DNA of 64,000 nt from Bacteroidota bacterium (GTDB lineage Bacteria > Bacteroidota > Ignavibacteria > Palsa-1295): assembly GCA_021324735.1 (NCBI GenBank), contig JAJPIO010000007.1, positions 124,001 to 188,000 of the forward strand, read 5' to 3'. Position 1 is the first letter of the stretch; every line of letters starts with the position of its first letter. The notes below the pieces were generated by a model that was not told the origin of the DNA, made no database searches, and saw nothing but the letters and a program-made list of their open reading frames with translations. The position numbers were made by a program, and so were the translations under genes. Of this stretch, positions 41,657 to 50,000 are shown in pieces.

Positions 41657-42730
41657 ATGAAGCGGATCTATCATAAAGTTCGAGAGACGTCACATCACCG
41701 TTATTTCTGGTGGATCGTTATTCCATCGTTAGTGCTGGTAACGGCGCTCTACTCACTTTTCTTTTTGCGAAATCCTGATATCAGCAGGGTCAATCCAGCT
41801 ACCTCAAAGGAAACGATGCTCGTGATCCCACCAAACGCGAGCATGGCACAAATTGCCGACTCCTTAAAGCAAGGTGGTTTTATCCGTTCGGAAATCACAT
41901 TCCGAGCGGCTGCAAAGCTGATACGGGCTGGTCACCAGATACACGGTGGTACCTTTCAAATACACCGCGGTCTAACGAACCTGCAACTCATTCGCGATAT
42001 TATCGGCACGAAATATCAGATCGTTTTTGAGCTTGGAATCCCCGAGGGATTTCGATTGAAGGATATCGCGGAAGCGGCCGACGCCAATCTGGGGGTCAGT
42101 AAATACGATTTTATTCAAGCGGCCGGCGATACGGCGTACATTCATTGGTTAGGATTACCAGAAGAAGCACAAACGGCTGAGGGTTATCTATATCCAGATA
42201 ATTATAAGTGGTTGTATCCGCTCAATGGGCGCACGCTCGTACAAGCGCTCGTGACACGATTTAGACAAGTCGTGCCGGACACACTGTTTCGTACCGCGGA
42301 AGCCCGAGGGCTCACGCCGTATCAGGTTTTAACGTTTGCTTCGATCGTCGAGGGAGAAACAAAGAACGACACCGAGAAGTATTTGATCGCCGGTGTATAC
42401 GAAAATCGATACCATATTGGTATGCGTCTACAGGCAGACCCAACAGTACAATACGGGTTGCAGCTCGACCGGCCGATCACACACGCCGATATACTGAAGC
42501 CGACACCATATAACACTTATCTGAAAACAGGCTTGCCGCCGAGCCCCATCAATAATCCGAACTTCGCTTCGATCTATGCCGCGGTCTATCCGACACAAAG
42601 CGACTACCTCTACTTCGTAGCAAAACGGAATGGCACGCGCACGCACTACTTCAGTCCAACGTACGCTGGTCAGCTAGCTAACATCAAGAAGGAAGAGCAG
42701 AACATTGCTGGCGGTGTGCGAGAGCGTTAA
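41657..42730 (+). CDS. mltG: Endolytic peptidoglycan transglycosylase MltG
   Basis: Membrane-bound lytic transglycosylase that releases nascent glycan strands. The 357 residues begin with a single anchor helix at about 18-36. The YceG fold follows with P-P-N-A-S (LysM-like region) and E-G-F-R-L-K-D-I-A. The catalytic glutamate lies in F-A-S-I-V-E-G-E at E232. L-Q-A-D-P-T-V-Q-Y-G-L, Y-N-T-Y-L and G-L-P-P-S-P-I-N-N-P complete the family pattern. It stands alone in orientation after the ncRNA and is followed by a repeat-rich gap. Confidence 0.93.
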   Translation: MKRIYHKVRETSHHRYFWWIVIPSLVLVTALYSLFFLRNPDISRVNPATSKETMLVIPPNASMAQIADSLKQGGFIRSEITFRAAAKLIRAGHQIHGGTFQIHRGLTNLQLIRDIIGTKYQIVFELGIPEGFRLKDIAEAADANLGVSKYDFIQAAGDTAYIHWLGLPEEAQTAEGYLYPDNYKWLYPLNGRTLVQALVTRFRQVVPDTLFRTAEARGLTPYQVLTFASIVEGETKNDTEKYLIAGVYENRYHIGMRLQADPTVQYGLQLDRPITHADILKPTPYNTYLKTGLPPSPINNPNFASIYAAVYPTQSDYLYFVAKRNGTRTHYFSPTYAGQLANIKKEEQNIAGGVRER

Positions 42731-42737
42731 GCAGAAC

Positions 42738-42770
42738 CCGGATTACGCGGATGAAATGGATTACGCGGAG
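42738..42770. repeat. GGATTACGCGGA word array
   Basis: GGATTACGCGGATGAAATGG followed by ATTACGCGGAG, that is, two near copies of GGATTACGCGGA, directly after the mltG stop. Confidence 0.5.
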
Positions 42771-42773
42771 AAC

Positions 42774-42940
42774 GTGTACTCGACTCCGTGTACTCGCGAT
42801 CTCCGATCGCGAGAGCCCACAAGGTTACCACAGTATTGGAGTGTGGTACTCCCCACGCACCGGCGATCCGGAGATCACCGGTACACGCCTGACCAGGCGT
42901 GTACTCGTCCCCGTGTGTACTCGCGATCTCTGATCGCGAG
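42774..42940. repeat. REP/BIME-like hairpin cluster
   Basis: Four hairpins lie in 167 bp. CTCGCGATC-TCC-GATCGCGAG (42793-42813) and CTCGCGATC-TCT-GATCGCGAG (42920-42940) are nearly identical, each preceded by GTGTACTCG words. Between them are CCGGCGATC-CGGA-GATCACCGG (42860-42881, one mismatch) and the perfect GTACACGCCT-GACC-AGGCGTGTAC (42881-42904). Direct copies with palindromic cores are the layout of REP/BIME elements. Confidence 0.8.
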
Positions 42941-42966
42941 CCCCGGCTAATCTGACCCTTTGCGTC

Positions 42967-43434
42967 TTAATATGTTACCGTGATGGTCTTCGCGGCGGCA
43001 TTGAGTGTAACACCGTAATTGGTTAGCGGCGATGGCGCCGGTCCGGAGAGTACGTTACCGTGCAGATCGAATCGGGTACCGTGACATGCACAGTAGATAA
43101 TTCCTCCACTTGGCGGATTGACCTGACACCCCTGATGAGTGCACAGCATTGAAAGCGCTGTATACGTTGAGGCATTTTGCCGAATGACCAGGATCGGCGT
43201 TCCATCCGGATTTACATTGCTATCGACCAGGAATTGTCCGTCCGAGGTAAGGGAGGCAACGTTGATCGTTGTCGTACCGTGGGTAACATTTGGCCCCGTG
43301 ATGGAGGCACAGCTGGCAAGGATTTCGCCAAGCATTCCGGCGAGCGTCACAGCGCTAAGTGCGACACCCGTCTGTTTTAAGAACTCGCGACGGCCTACCG
43401 GCGTCGTAAGGGAAAAGACCTTTGGCTCTTTCAT
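42967..43434 (-). CDS. Rieske [2Fe-2S] protein, Tat lipoprotein
   Basis: From the ATG at 43434 (155 residues) the N-terminus has a twin-arginine signal, G-R-R-E-F-L-K (R15, R16), and a lipobox L-A-S-C with C42. Such a protein would be folded with its cluster in the cytoplasm, exported by Tat and anchored by lipid. The Rieske site is C98-T-H100-Q-G-C103 and C115-A-C117-H118, giving two Cys and two His ligands and the two disulfide cysteines. An upstream GTG or ATG would remove the twin-arginine from the N-terminus, so 43434 is preferred. No cytochrome b or oxidase gene is adjacent. It may be the electron carrier of an unlinked complex. Confidence 0.87.
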   Translation of the reverse strand: MKEPKVFSLTTPVGRREFLKQTGVALSAVTLAGMLGEILASCASITGPNVTHGTTTINVASLTSDGQFLVDSNVNPDGTPILVIRQNASTYTALSMLCTHQGCQVNPPSGGIIYCACHGTRFDLHGNVLSGPAPSPLTNYGVTLNAAAKTITVTY

Positions 43435-43619
43435 ATTCGTTCGCTTTATTACATTCTTTTGATTTTCTGATAACTGTCTTATACAGACACTATCTTCTAT
43501 CAAATGGAACTCCAAAGGCCTACGGGCGCCACATGACAAATGATTAACACGACCGAATACCGCCTTTAAGACACGACAGTATCCATGTAACTGTCATCAT
43601 TTTCTTCGTAAGATTCTAA

Positions 43620-44015
43620 ATGGCAAAGATCAACAAATCGGAAGAAGAGTGGAAAGAAGAGCTTACGCCTGAGCAATATCACGTTATGCGAGAGAAAGGC
43701 ACCGAGCGGCCGTTTACCGGCAAGTACGAAGCGTTCTGGGAAGAAGGTGTCTATAAATGCGGAGCGTGCGGCGCGCCGTTATTCGAAAGCGAAACGAAGT
43801 TCGATGCCGGCTGCGGATGGCCAAGCTTCTATGCTCCCAAAGCTAACGCTCAGATCGAGGAGCACGATGACCGCACTTACGGTATGCGCCGCGTCGAAGT
43901 GACGTGCGCCAATTGTGGCGCTCATTTGGGTCACGTCTTTGATGACGGTCCTGCACCAACCGGACTGCGCTATTGCATCAATTCGGCCTCGCTTAACTTC
44001 GAGCCTAAAAAGTAA
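43620..44015 (+). CDS. msrB: Peptide methionine-R-sulfoxide reductase
   Basis: Repairs methionine-R-sulfoxide in proteins. The 131-residue protein has the zinc-binding C47-x-x-C50 and C96-x-x-C99 pairs, the G-C-G-W-P-S-F block at 64-70, and the catalytic C119 in R-Y-C-I-N-S-A-S-L. No signal peptide, so it is cytosolic. It is monocistronic and convergent with the lipoprotein at 44031 with only 15 bp between stops. No msrA neighbour. Confidence 0.95.
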   Translation: MAKINKSEEEWKEELTPEQYHVMREKGTERPFTGKYEAFWEEGVYKCGACGAPLFESETKFDAGCGWPSFYAPKANAQIEEHDDRTYGMRRVEVTCANCGAHLGHVFDDGPAPTGLRYCINSASLNFEPKK

Positions 44016-44030
44016 TTTGAACGAAGAGAA

Positions 44031-44720
44031 TTAGTATTGGACGGAGACTAGGCGCCGAATATGCTCACCTCCCATTTTACCATCATCCATGGTAGGCAGA
44101 TCGTCTTCTTTTACGATCAATCCAAGGTCGGGTGAGACATCGAGCATAACAGTGGGATTAAGTATCTCGATCTGTCCGTTCGATTCTGATTCCGTTGCCG
44201 TTATATCGATCTTTACCCGCTTTGTCGGGAAAATTTGGGTGCCAGCGGTAAGAATATGGATACCCGCACCCGACATGTTTAAGATCTCATATAAATGTTG
44301 GCCACCGATCGTCGTATCATAGCGCCAGGTCGATGTCGATTGAGAGCCGCATGGAATAGTGATCCAGCCAAAGGGAGGAACGACATTCCCGTTATTATCG
44401 AGTACGCTTAGATCACCATTTGGCTCCAGAGCATAATACGCGAAGTCATTGGAATACGGATACGCGGAGCCAATTGCAATAACGTTGGTCTTGCCCGCAA
44501 CTATCAGATGCGTTGCCAGCACGCTATCGGTCACGGTATCCCGCCACATTATGGTGTTTGTGGGATCGATATCATACTCTTCATAGATGAGTCGGCTACC
44601 TGGCCTTAGGTTGAAAAAAATTGAGTTGGCGCCACCGGAACCAGGCGAAGTAGGCGTTTTACAACTATTGAATAGCGGTAATAAAGAGACAACTGCACAC
44701 ACTACGAGAAGCTTTTTCAT
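44031..44720 (-). CDS. Lipoprotein of unknown function
   Basis: From the ATG at 44720 this is a 229-residue lipoprotein with a signal ending in L-F-N-S-C (cysteine about residue 20), then a Thr/Ser/Pro linker and a beta-rich domain. No family is recognised. The upstream TATATTTG at 44751 lies inside the longer open frame that starts at 44789, so the shorter start is supported. It follows the DUF6252-type lipoprotein and apt on the same strand, but a terminator hairpin lies between. Confidence 0.7.
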   Translation of the reverse strand: MKKLLVVCAVVSLLPLFNSCKTPTSPGSGGANSIFFNLRPGSRLIYEEYDIDPTNTIMWRDTVTDSVLATHLIVAGKTNVIAIGSAYPYSNDFAYYALEPNGDLSVLDNNGNVVPPFGWITIPCGSQSTSTWRYDTTIGGQHLYEILNMSGAGIHILTAGTQIFPTKRVKIDITATESESNGQIEILNPTVMLDVSPDLGLIVKEDDLPTMDDGKMGGEHIRRLVSVQY

Positions 44721-44743
44721 GGGACATTCTATATAAAGATAAA

Positions 44744-44771
44744 CCGCAGGCAAATATAACACTGCCTGCGG
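44744..44771 (-). terminator. Terminator hairpin with nested -7 box
   Basis: CCGCAGGCA (44744-44752) pairs with TGCCTGCGG (44763-44771) over a 10-nt loop. Read on the minus strand it is followed by TTTATCTTTATA and would end the 44796-45305 gene. Confidence 0.65.
44751..44758 (-). promoter_or_regulatory. -7 box (TATATTTG) inside the hairpin
   Basis: CAAATATA on the plus strand reads TATATTTG towards the 44031-44720 gene, 30 bp before its ATG. Six of its bases lie in the loop of the preceding terminator and the rest in the stem. Confidence 0.5.
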
Positions 44772-44795
44772 TCTTCTAATGAAAAACAAGAAGTC

Positions 44796-45305
44796 TTAGT
44801 CCCAGGAAACCTGGTAAAATGAGCCGTTGGTCACAGTAACGGTGTCCGTTAACGTATGCGCTTTTCGGCCCACAAAATGGAATTGCCCGCTGATCTGCTT
44901 TTTGACGGTATCGAATTGAGTAATTGTTATGGTACCGGTAAGCGGATTATTAAGCGTCGGTATGGTGATCCACGCCTTACTGGTATCGAGAACTCCCTGC
45001 GAATAGCCGGCAATATCACCCGAGAGGACTAACGTGTCAGTCCGTAACGAAGGATGCATGATTTCGAGAGTGATCTCTGTAACATCCGGCGAAACACCAA
45101 TCACCGTTACAACCCCGGAGTTGCTACGCTTTGCAGTGGCACCACCTGATACCCCCGGAATCACGGTCGATGACCAGGCTTGTCCGTTCACCGTTGCGGT
45201 CATGCTGCCAGCAGTTGTAGTGGTCCCATTAGGACTGGTAGAGGCTTTGCAGCCCACAAAAAAAGCAACAGCAGTGAGGAAGACTAAAGCACGATAGATT
45301 TTCAT
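44796..45305 (-). CDS. DUF6252-like lipoprotein
   Basis: From the ATG at 45305 this is a 169-residue lipoprotein (signal, then F-F-V-G-C, cysteine about 17, and a Thr-rich linker). The domain holds V-N-G-Q-A-W and ends I-T-Q-F-D-T-V-K-K-Q-I-S-G-Q-F-H-F, then V-T-N-G-S-F, the pattern of DUF6252 proteins and of the two halves of the lipoprotein at 33188. A GTG at 45341 would lengthen it without improving the signal. It lies 51 bp after the apt stop and may be co-transcribed with it. Confidence 0.78.
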   Translation of the reverse strand: MKIYRALVFLTAVAFFVGCKASTSPNGTTTTAGSMTATVNGQAWSSTVIPGVSGGATAKRSNSGVVTVIGVSPDVTEITLEIMHPSLRTDTLVLSGDIAGYSQGVLDTSKAWITIPTLNNPLTGTITITQFDTVKKQISGQFHFVGRKAHTLTDTVTVTNGSFYQVSWD

Positions 45306-45356
45306 AGTGTTCTTTCCGATGATCAATGGCTGAGATGCCACAAGAATCAGTCCGGT

Positions 45357-45923
45357 TTAATTGTAGGTAATAAGCGATAGGATATCCTCGTGAGCGAGTG
45401 CAAGCCGGCCATGCAGGAAACCAAGCTCAACCAGGAAGGTAAATCCTTCAACCGTGCCGCCTAAACGTTCTACCAACCGTTTTGCGGCGTTCGCAGTACC
45501 ACCCGTGGCAAGCAGATCGTCCACAACGATGACCCGATCGCCGGTGGAAATGGCGTCTTCATGCATTTCAACGGTGTTCGTACCGTATTCGAGATCATAT
45601 TCTTCATGGATGGTTTTATAGGGCAGCTTACCCATCTTGCGGACCGGCACAAAGGGCAACCCAAGTTCGTACGCGAGCGGCATCCCAAATACAAACCCTC
45701 GCGATTCGATACCTACGATCGCGGTCGGCTTGCGAGGGAGAACGAACTCTGCAAAACGATCGATGATTTCGCGCATCGCTTTCGGACTTGAAAGGACCGG
45801 TGTGATATCCTTGAACATAATGCCAGGACGAGGGAAATCCGGGACGTCACGAATGAGCTGTTCGGCGGTCAGTAACATGCCGTCCGTTAATACCTCGCTC
45901 TTTTTTGTGTCTGTTGTATCCAT
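45357..45923 (-). CDS. apt: Adenine phosphoribosyltransferase
   Basis: Purine salvage: adenine plus PRPP to AMP. The 188-residue protein has the type-I PRTase PRPP loop V-V-D-D-L-L-A-T-G-G-T at about 132-142, F-P-x-P-G-I-x-F-K-D-I-T-P near 30-43 (adenine-binding region) and G-I-E-S-R-G-F-V-F-G. About 18 N-terminal residues are polar and extra compared with E. coli Apt. Cytosolic. The putative promoter of the divergent flavoprotein gene overlaps its first codons. Confidence 0.94.
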   Translation of the reverse strand: MDTTDTKKSEVLTDGMLLTAEQLIRDVPDFPRPGIMFKDITPVLSSPKAMREIIDRFAEFVLPRKPTAIVGIESRGFVFGMPLAYELGLPFVPVRKMGKLPYKTIHEEYDLEYGTNTVEMHEDAISTGDRVIVVDDLLATGGTANAAKRLVERLGGTVEGFTFLVELGFLHGRLALAHEDILSLITYN

Positions 45924-45936
45924 AGACGTAGATTTG
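45904..45936 (+). promoter_or_regulatory. Promoter with -33 TTTG and -7 TAGATTTG
   Basis: TTTG at 45904-45907 and TAGATTTG at 45929-45936 are separated by 21 bp, a good fit to the Bacteroidota TTG/TAnnTTTG promoter. It points to the flavoprotein gene at 46001 and overlaps the start of apt. Confidence 0.55.
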
Positions 45937-46000
45937 CATCTAATAGGAAGGTAGTAACTGTTAACGACGAGCGATAATTGCCGTTCGCCTTTTTGTCATC

Positions 46001-46723
46001 ATGGAGAATAAACGATTAAATATCCTATCCAGCGAAGAAATTGCTCGCGGTACACGCGCTTTCCATTTATCCAAACCTGCCGGTTTTGAATATGTGGCCG
46101 GACAAACGATCGATCTCTATCTCATCGACCCAAAGGATATGGACGAATCGGGGCCCGTTCGCACGTTCTCTCTTGTCAGCGCACCGTATGAGCCGGATCT
46201 CGAGTTTGCCACCCGCATGCGCGATTCTTCGTTTAAACAATGGCTAAAAGCTGCTCCGGCCAATGCTGAACTCACCTGGGATGGCCCGTATGGCTCTTTT
46301 ACGCTTCATAAAAATGCATCGAAGCCGGCAGTGTTTTTAGCGGGCGGGATCGGCATCACGCCGTTTATGAGTATGATCAAACAATGGGCGCATGATAAGC
46401 TCGGGCATGAGATTTTTCTCTTCCACTCGAATCACACACCGGAAGATGCGCCGTTCTTTCAACAGCTTTTAGAGCTTGCTCACACGAATCCCAAACTCCA
46501 TTTTATTCCGACCATGACGGACATGGATACGTCTTCCGCAGAATGGAATGGCGAGCGCGGTTTTATCGATAAGGCAATGCTCGGGCGATATCTCACGAAT
46601 CTCTCAACGCCCATCTATTACATAGCTGGTCCGCCGCAGATGGTCGCAGCAATGCGCACGATGCTGATCGAAGCCGGAATTGATGAGGATAATATCCGCT
46701 TCGAGGAATTCCCGGGATACTGA
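46001..46723 (+). CDS. FAD/NAD(P)-binding oxidoreductase (ferredoxin reductase-like)
   Basis: A 240-residue FNR-type flavoprotein. The FAD site R-T-F-S-L-V-S-A-P is at about 55-63, and the NAD(P) domain has A-G-G-I-G-I-T-P-F at 110-118 and I-A-G-P-P-Q-M-V near residue 210. There is no [2Fe-2S] or cytochrome domain and no signal, so it is a stand-alone cytosolic reductase. Partners may be a flavodoxin, ferredoxin or Rieske-type protein; the Rieske gene 3 kb away is exported by Tat and so is not an obvious direct partner. Confident on fold, open on partner. Confidence 0.88.
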   Translation: MENKRLNILSSEEIARGTRAFHLSKPAGFEYVAGQTIDLYLIDPKDMDESGPVRTFSLVSAPYEPDLEFATRMRDSSFKQWLKAAPANAELTWDGPYGSFTLHKNASKPAVFLAGGIGITPFMSMIKQWAHDKLGHEIFLFHSNHTPEDAPFFQQLLELAHTNPKLHFIPTMTDMDTSSAEWNGERGFIDKAMLGRYLTNLSTPIYYIAGPPQMVAAMRTMLIEAGIDEDNIRFEEFPGY

Positions 46724-46743
46724 GCGAGCTGCGATCTCGGGCT

Positions 46744-46902
46744 TCAATGTCCGCGATCCGAAAACTGGGCTGGTACAGGGCGCTTGTTCCCTTGCGAGGC
46801 TTCCATCGCCGTCTTCTTCCTTTTGGCCGCCCGGCCAATAGCAATGACGATTATTGCCAGCACAATTACCGCGATAACGATGAGTATGCCTGTTCCTTCC
46901 AT
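46744..46902 (-). CDS. 52-residue single-pass membrane protein
   Basis: The minus strand codes for a small protein starting MEGTGILIVIAVIVLAI, a transmembrane helix over residues 4-22, then a basic stretch (G-R-A-A-K-R-K-K) and a polar tail ending D-R-G-H. GGAG lies 7 bp before the ATG at 46902. The positive-inside charge pattern supports an in-out orientation with the tail in the cytoplasm. Function unknown. It is convergent with the flavoprotein gene, 20 bp between stops. The rest of the 46724-47057 intergenic stretch shows no further feature. Confidence 0.55.
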   Translation of the reverse strand: MEGTGILIVIAVIVLAIIVIAIGRAAKRKKTAMEASQGNKRPVPAQFSDRGH

Positions 46903-47057
46903 AGAATCTCCAGGAATAGAAACACTACAGAAAGTCTGCCATATTCTGCCATATATTGAGGTTGGCGCTTAAAAGCCGGCTGCAACCTGATAGATCGCGA
47001 CTGCGTTAACTTTGGGCACTTCGGAGTTGAGTACCGCAGGTCCCAAACGGTTGAGCA

Positions 47058-50000
47058 ATGTATCTCTTTTTCAGAGCCCCAGTAGTAAAACTCGCGCTTA
47101 TTCTGGCGATTCTGTTCGTTCGCTCGTCAGTATCGGGGCAAACCGCATCTTCTTACTTTGAACAACCGATCACCTCTCTCAAAAGCACTTCCTCTCTAAA
47201 ATTCATCGAGAATAGGGGCCAGTTTGCCGATCAATTTGGTCGAGCAATGCCGGAAGTTCGCTACATGCTTGAAGCGAACGGCATGAAGTTCTATTTTACG
47301 AAGAACTCGGTACACTATGTTTTCACGAAAGGCTATGGCAAGATCGATCGCGAACATCATGTGCTGGATTCCCTGTCCTTCTATCGAGTCGATGCTCATT
47401 TTATTGGTTCGAACGCAAAAGTTGAAATTACTGCAACCGATACAACAGCGGATTACACGAACTACTACCTCGCTCAGTGTCCCGATGGCATTACGCATGT
47501 GCCGGGATTCCAGCGAATCATCTATCACAATCTCTATCCGCACATTGACCTGATATTCTATACCTCGGCAAAAGATGGTCACAATCTCGAATATGATTTT
47601 ATCATACATCCCGGTGGTGACGTTCGCAAGATCCGAATCGGATACGATCATGCAACATCACTTGGCATCGAAGGCGATGGATCATTCCGGCTTGCGTCGC
47701 CATTCGGCCATGTGACCGACCTAGAACCGACGGCGTATCAAGAGCGGCGAGACGTTCGAACTTCGGTGAATTGTGATTTCTATCTGGTGGGCAATGAATT
47801 GCGCTTTAGAACAAATAGATATAACCGAAGATATGACCTGATCATAGACCCCGAGCGGCTATGGGGAACATACTTTGGAAGTAGCGGGACAAATAACTCG
47901 ACCTCGATAACAGATCTTGCAATAGACCGAGTCGGCGACATTGACATCGTTGGCAAAACGGCATGTGCAACTAACATTGCAACCACGGGGGCTTATCAGA
48001 CAACTTTTGCTGGTTTGTATTATGATGGATTCATTGCTCGTTTTACCAATGACGGCAAAATACGATGGTCCACCTACTACGGAGGAACCGGTTACAATGA
48101 TCTTAACGCGGTTGCTTGTGATGCAGGCTTGGGACTTCTAATTGCAGGATCAACAACGAGCACGAGTGGAATAGCTTCCCCAGGCGCATATCAAACAACC
48201 ATCACTGCGCAATGGAACGCGATGTTACTTTCGTTCGACAGTAGCGGTTCTCGCCGCTGGGCAACCTACTATGGCACCAATGGCTCCTATGGCAAATCTG
48301 TCGCGGTCGATAGCGCTTCCAATATTATACTGTCCGCCAATGATGACTATTGGATATCGTTGGCAAAATTTTCGCCAACAGGTTCAAAGCTCTGGACGTC
48401 GACCTTTTCAGGAGATAAAAACCCTGGGACGACATTGGATGGCATGATCGGCGTGGACGCGTCGAATAATATATATGTCGGAGCATATACAATTGCAACC
48501 TCGGGAATTGCAACTCCGGGTGCTTTTCAGTCCACTTTCGGATGGTCGTGCTTCGCTAAATTTAATCCTTCCGGTTCAAAAGTGTGGGCGACATATTTTG
48601 GTGATTCTATTCCATATTCTCTCGCTAAACAGATTAACCACATTTCTGTAAGCCCGTCAGGCAACTTATACTTTGTGGGCGTAACACGTACCGCATGGCT
48701 CGCATCGCCCGGTGCGTATCAAACTTCGATCGCTGGCGATTCTGATGCGATGCTTGGCAAATTCAATACAAATGGCCAACGAATTTGGACTACCATGTAT
48801 GGTGGTTCGTATGACGATCGCCTATACGGTATTACACTAGACTCCGCTGAGAATATTTACGCATGTGGAGAAACAGAGAGTCCGATCGGAATTGCAACGA
48901 CGAACGAATATCAGACCAACCTCCTCGGTGTATACGATCCCTTTTTTATTAAATTCGATAGCAGTGGACATCGTAAATGGGGGACCTATTATGGTACCAA
49001 AGGACTGGCGTCGGCTATCGGTGTGGATCGGAAGGGATATCTCTTTATTGGTGGAACAACACAGACCACTTCTAGTGAATATGCTTCCGCAGGTGCCTTT
49101 GATACCGTCGCCTATGCCGGCAATAACGGCTTCATTGCAAAGTTTTGTGACGAACAGCCGCCGGTTCATATAACGGGATCATTGCCAAGTGGATTGATTT
49201 GTCCGAATGTACTTGACACACTTACCACGAAGGCAGGCGAGACCGCGTATCTATGGTTTGAGAACGGAGAAAATACCGCCGTTACAAATCAAAACTTTAT
49301 TTTTCGTACACCGAGCGTTCCAGGCACTTATAATTATGCCGTCAATGTGATCTGCCCGAATATGTGCCCAGCCACATCAGATACATTCCGCATTACAGTT
49401 CGCCCGGCACCACAGATCACTTTCCCTACAGTAAATACCGTTTGCCCCGGCTCATCTATTAAGTTAACGAGCAATATTACCGGCAATGGCCCATTTACGT
49501 ACTCGTGGTCGCCGGCTTTGACGCTCGATCACCCCGACTCCGCTGAACCCATCGCAACACCGGCCAAAGCAACGGTCTACAATTTAACCGTAACGGATAT
49601 TTACGGCTGCACCTCTACGAAGCCGATCACGGTCACGATGTATCCGGCTCCGAAGGTAAAGATCAACGCTGCACCGGTTGCCTGTTCCGGAACACCGTAT
49701 GCACTTACAGCTACCGGCACGAATGGCGTCTCACCCTACACTTACTCTTGGAATCCCACTACTACGCTCGACCGCAACGACTCCAGCACCGTCTTCGCTC
49801 TTCCAAAGACCAATGGCTTCTATACCGTAACTATTACTGACGCGAACGGCTGTACTTCCAAGGATTCGCTCTTCGTCATAGTACAACCACCGCCGAAGAT
49901 CGCACCCGGTCCACCGCTTTCGGTCTGTCATGGCTCATCGATCAAGATCGGAAGCACTATCAAGGGCGGCAAGCAACCTTATACGATCCAGTGGTCACCT

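Noticed and set aside
44031-44789. Longer start at 44789 for the lipoprotein
   Set aside because: It would run through a terminator hairpin and a -7 box, and the signal peptide starts at 44720.
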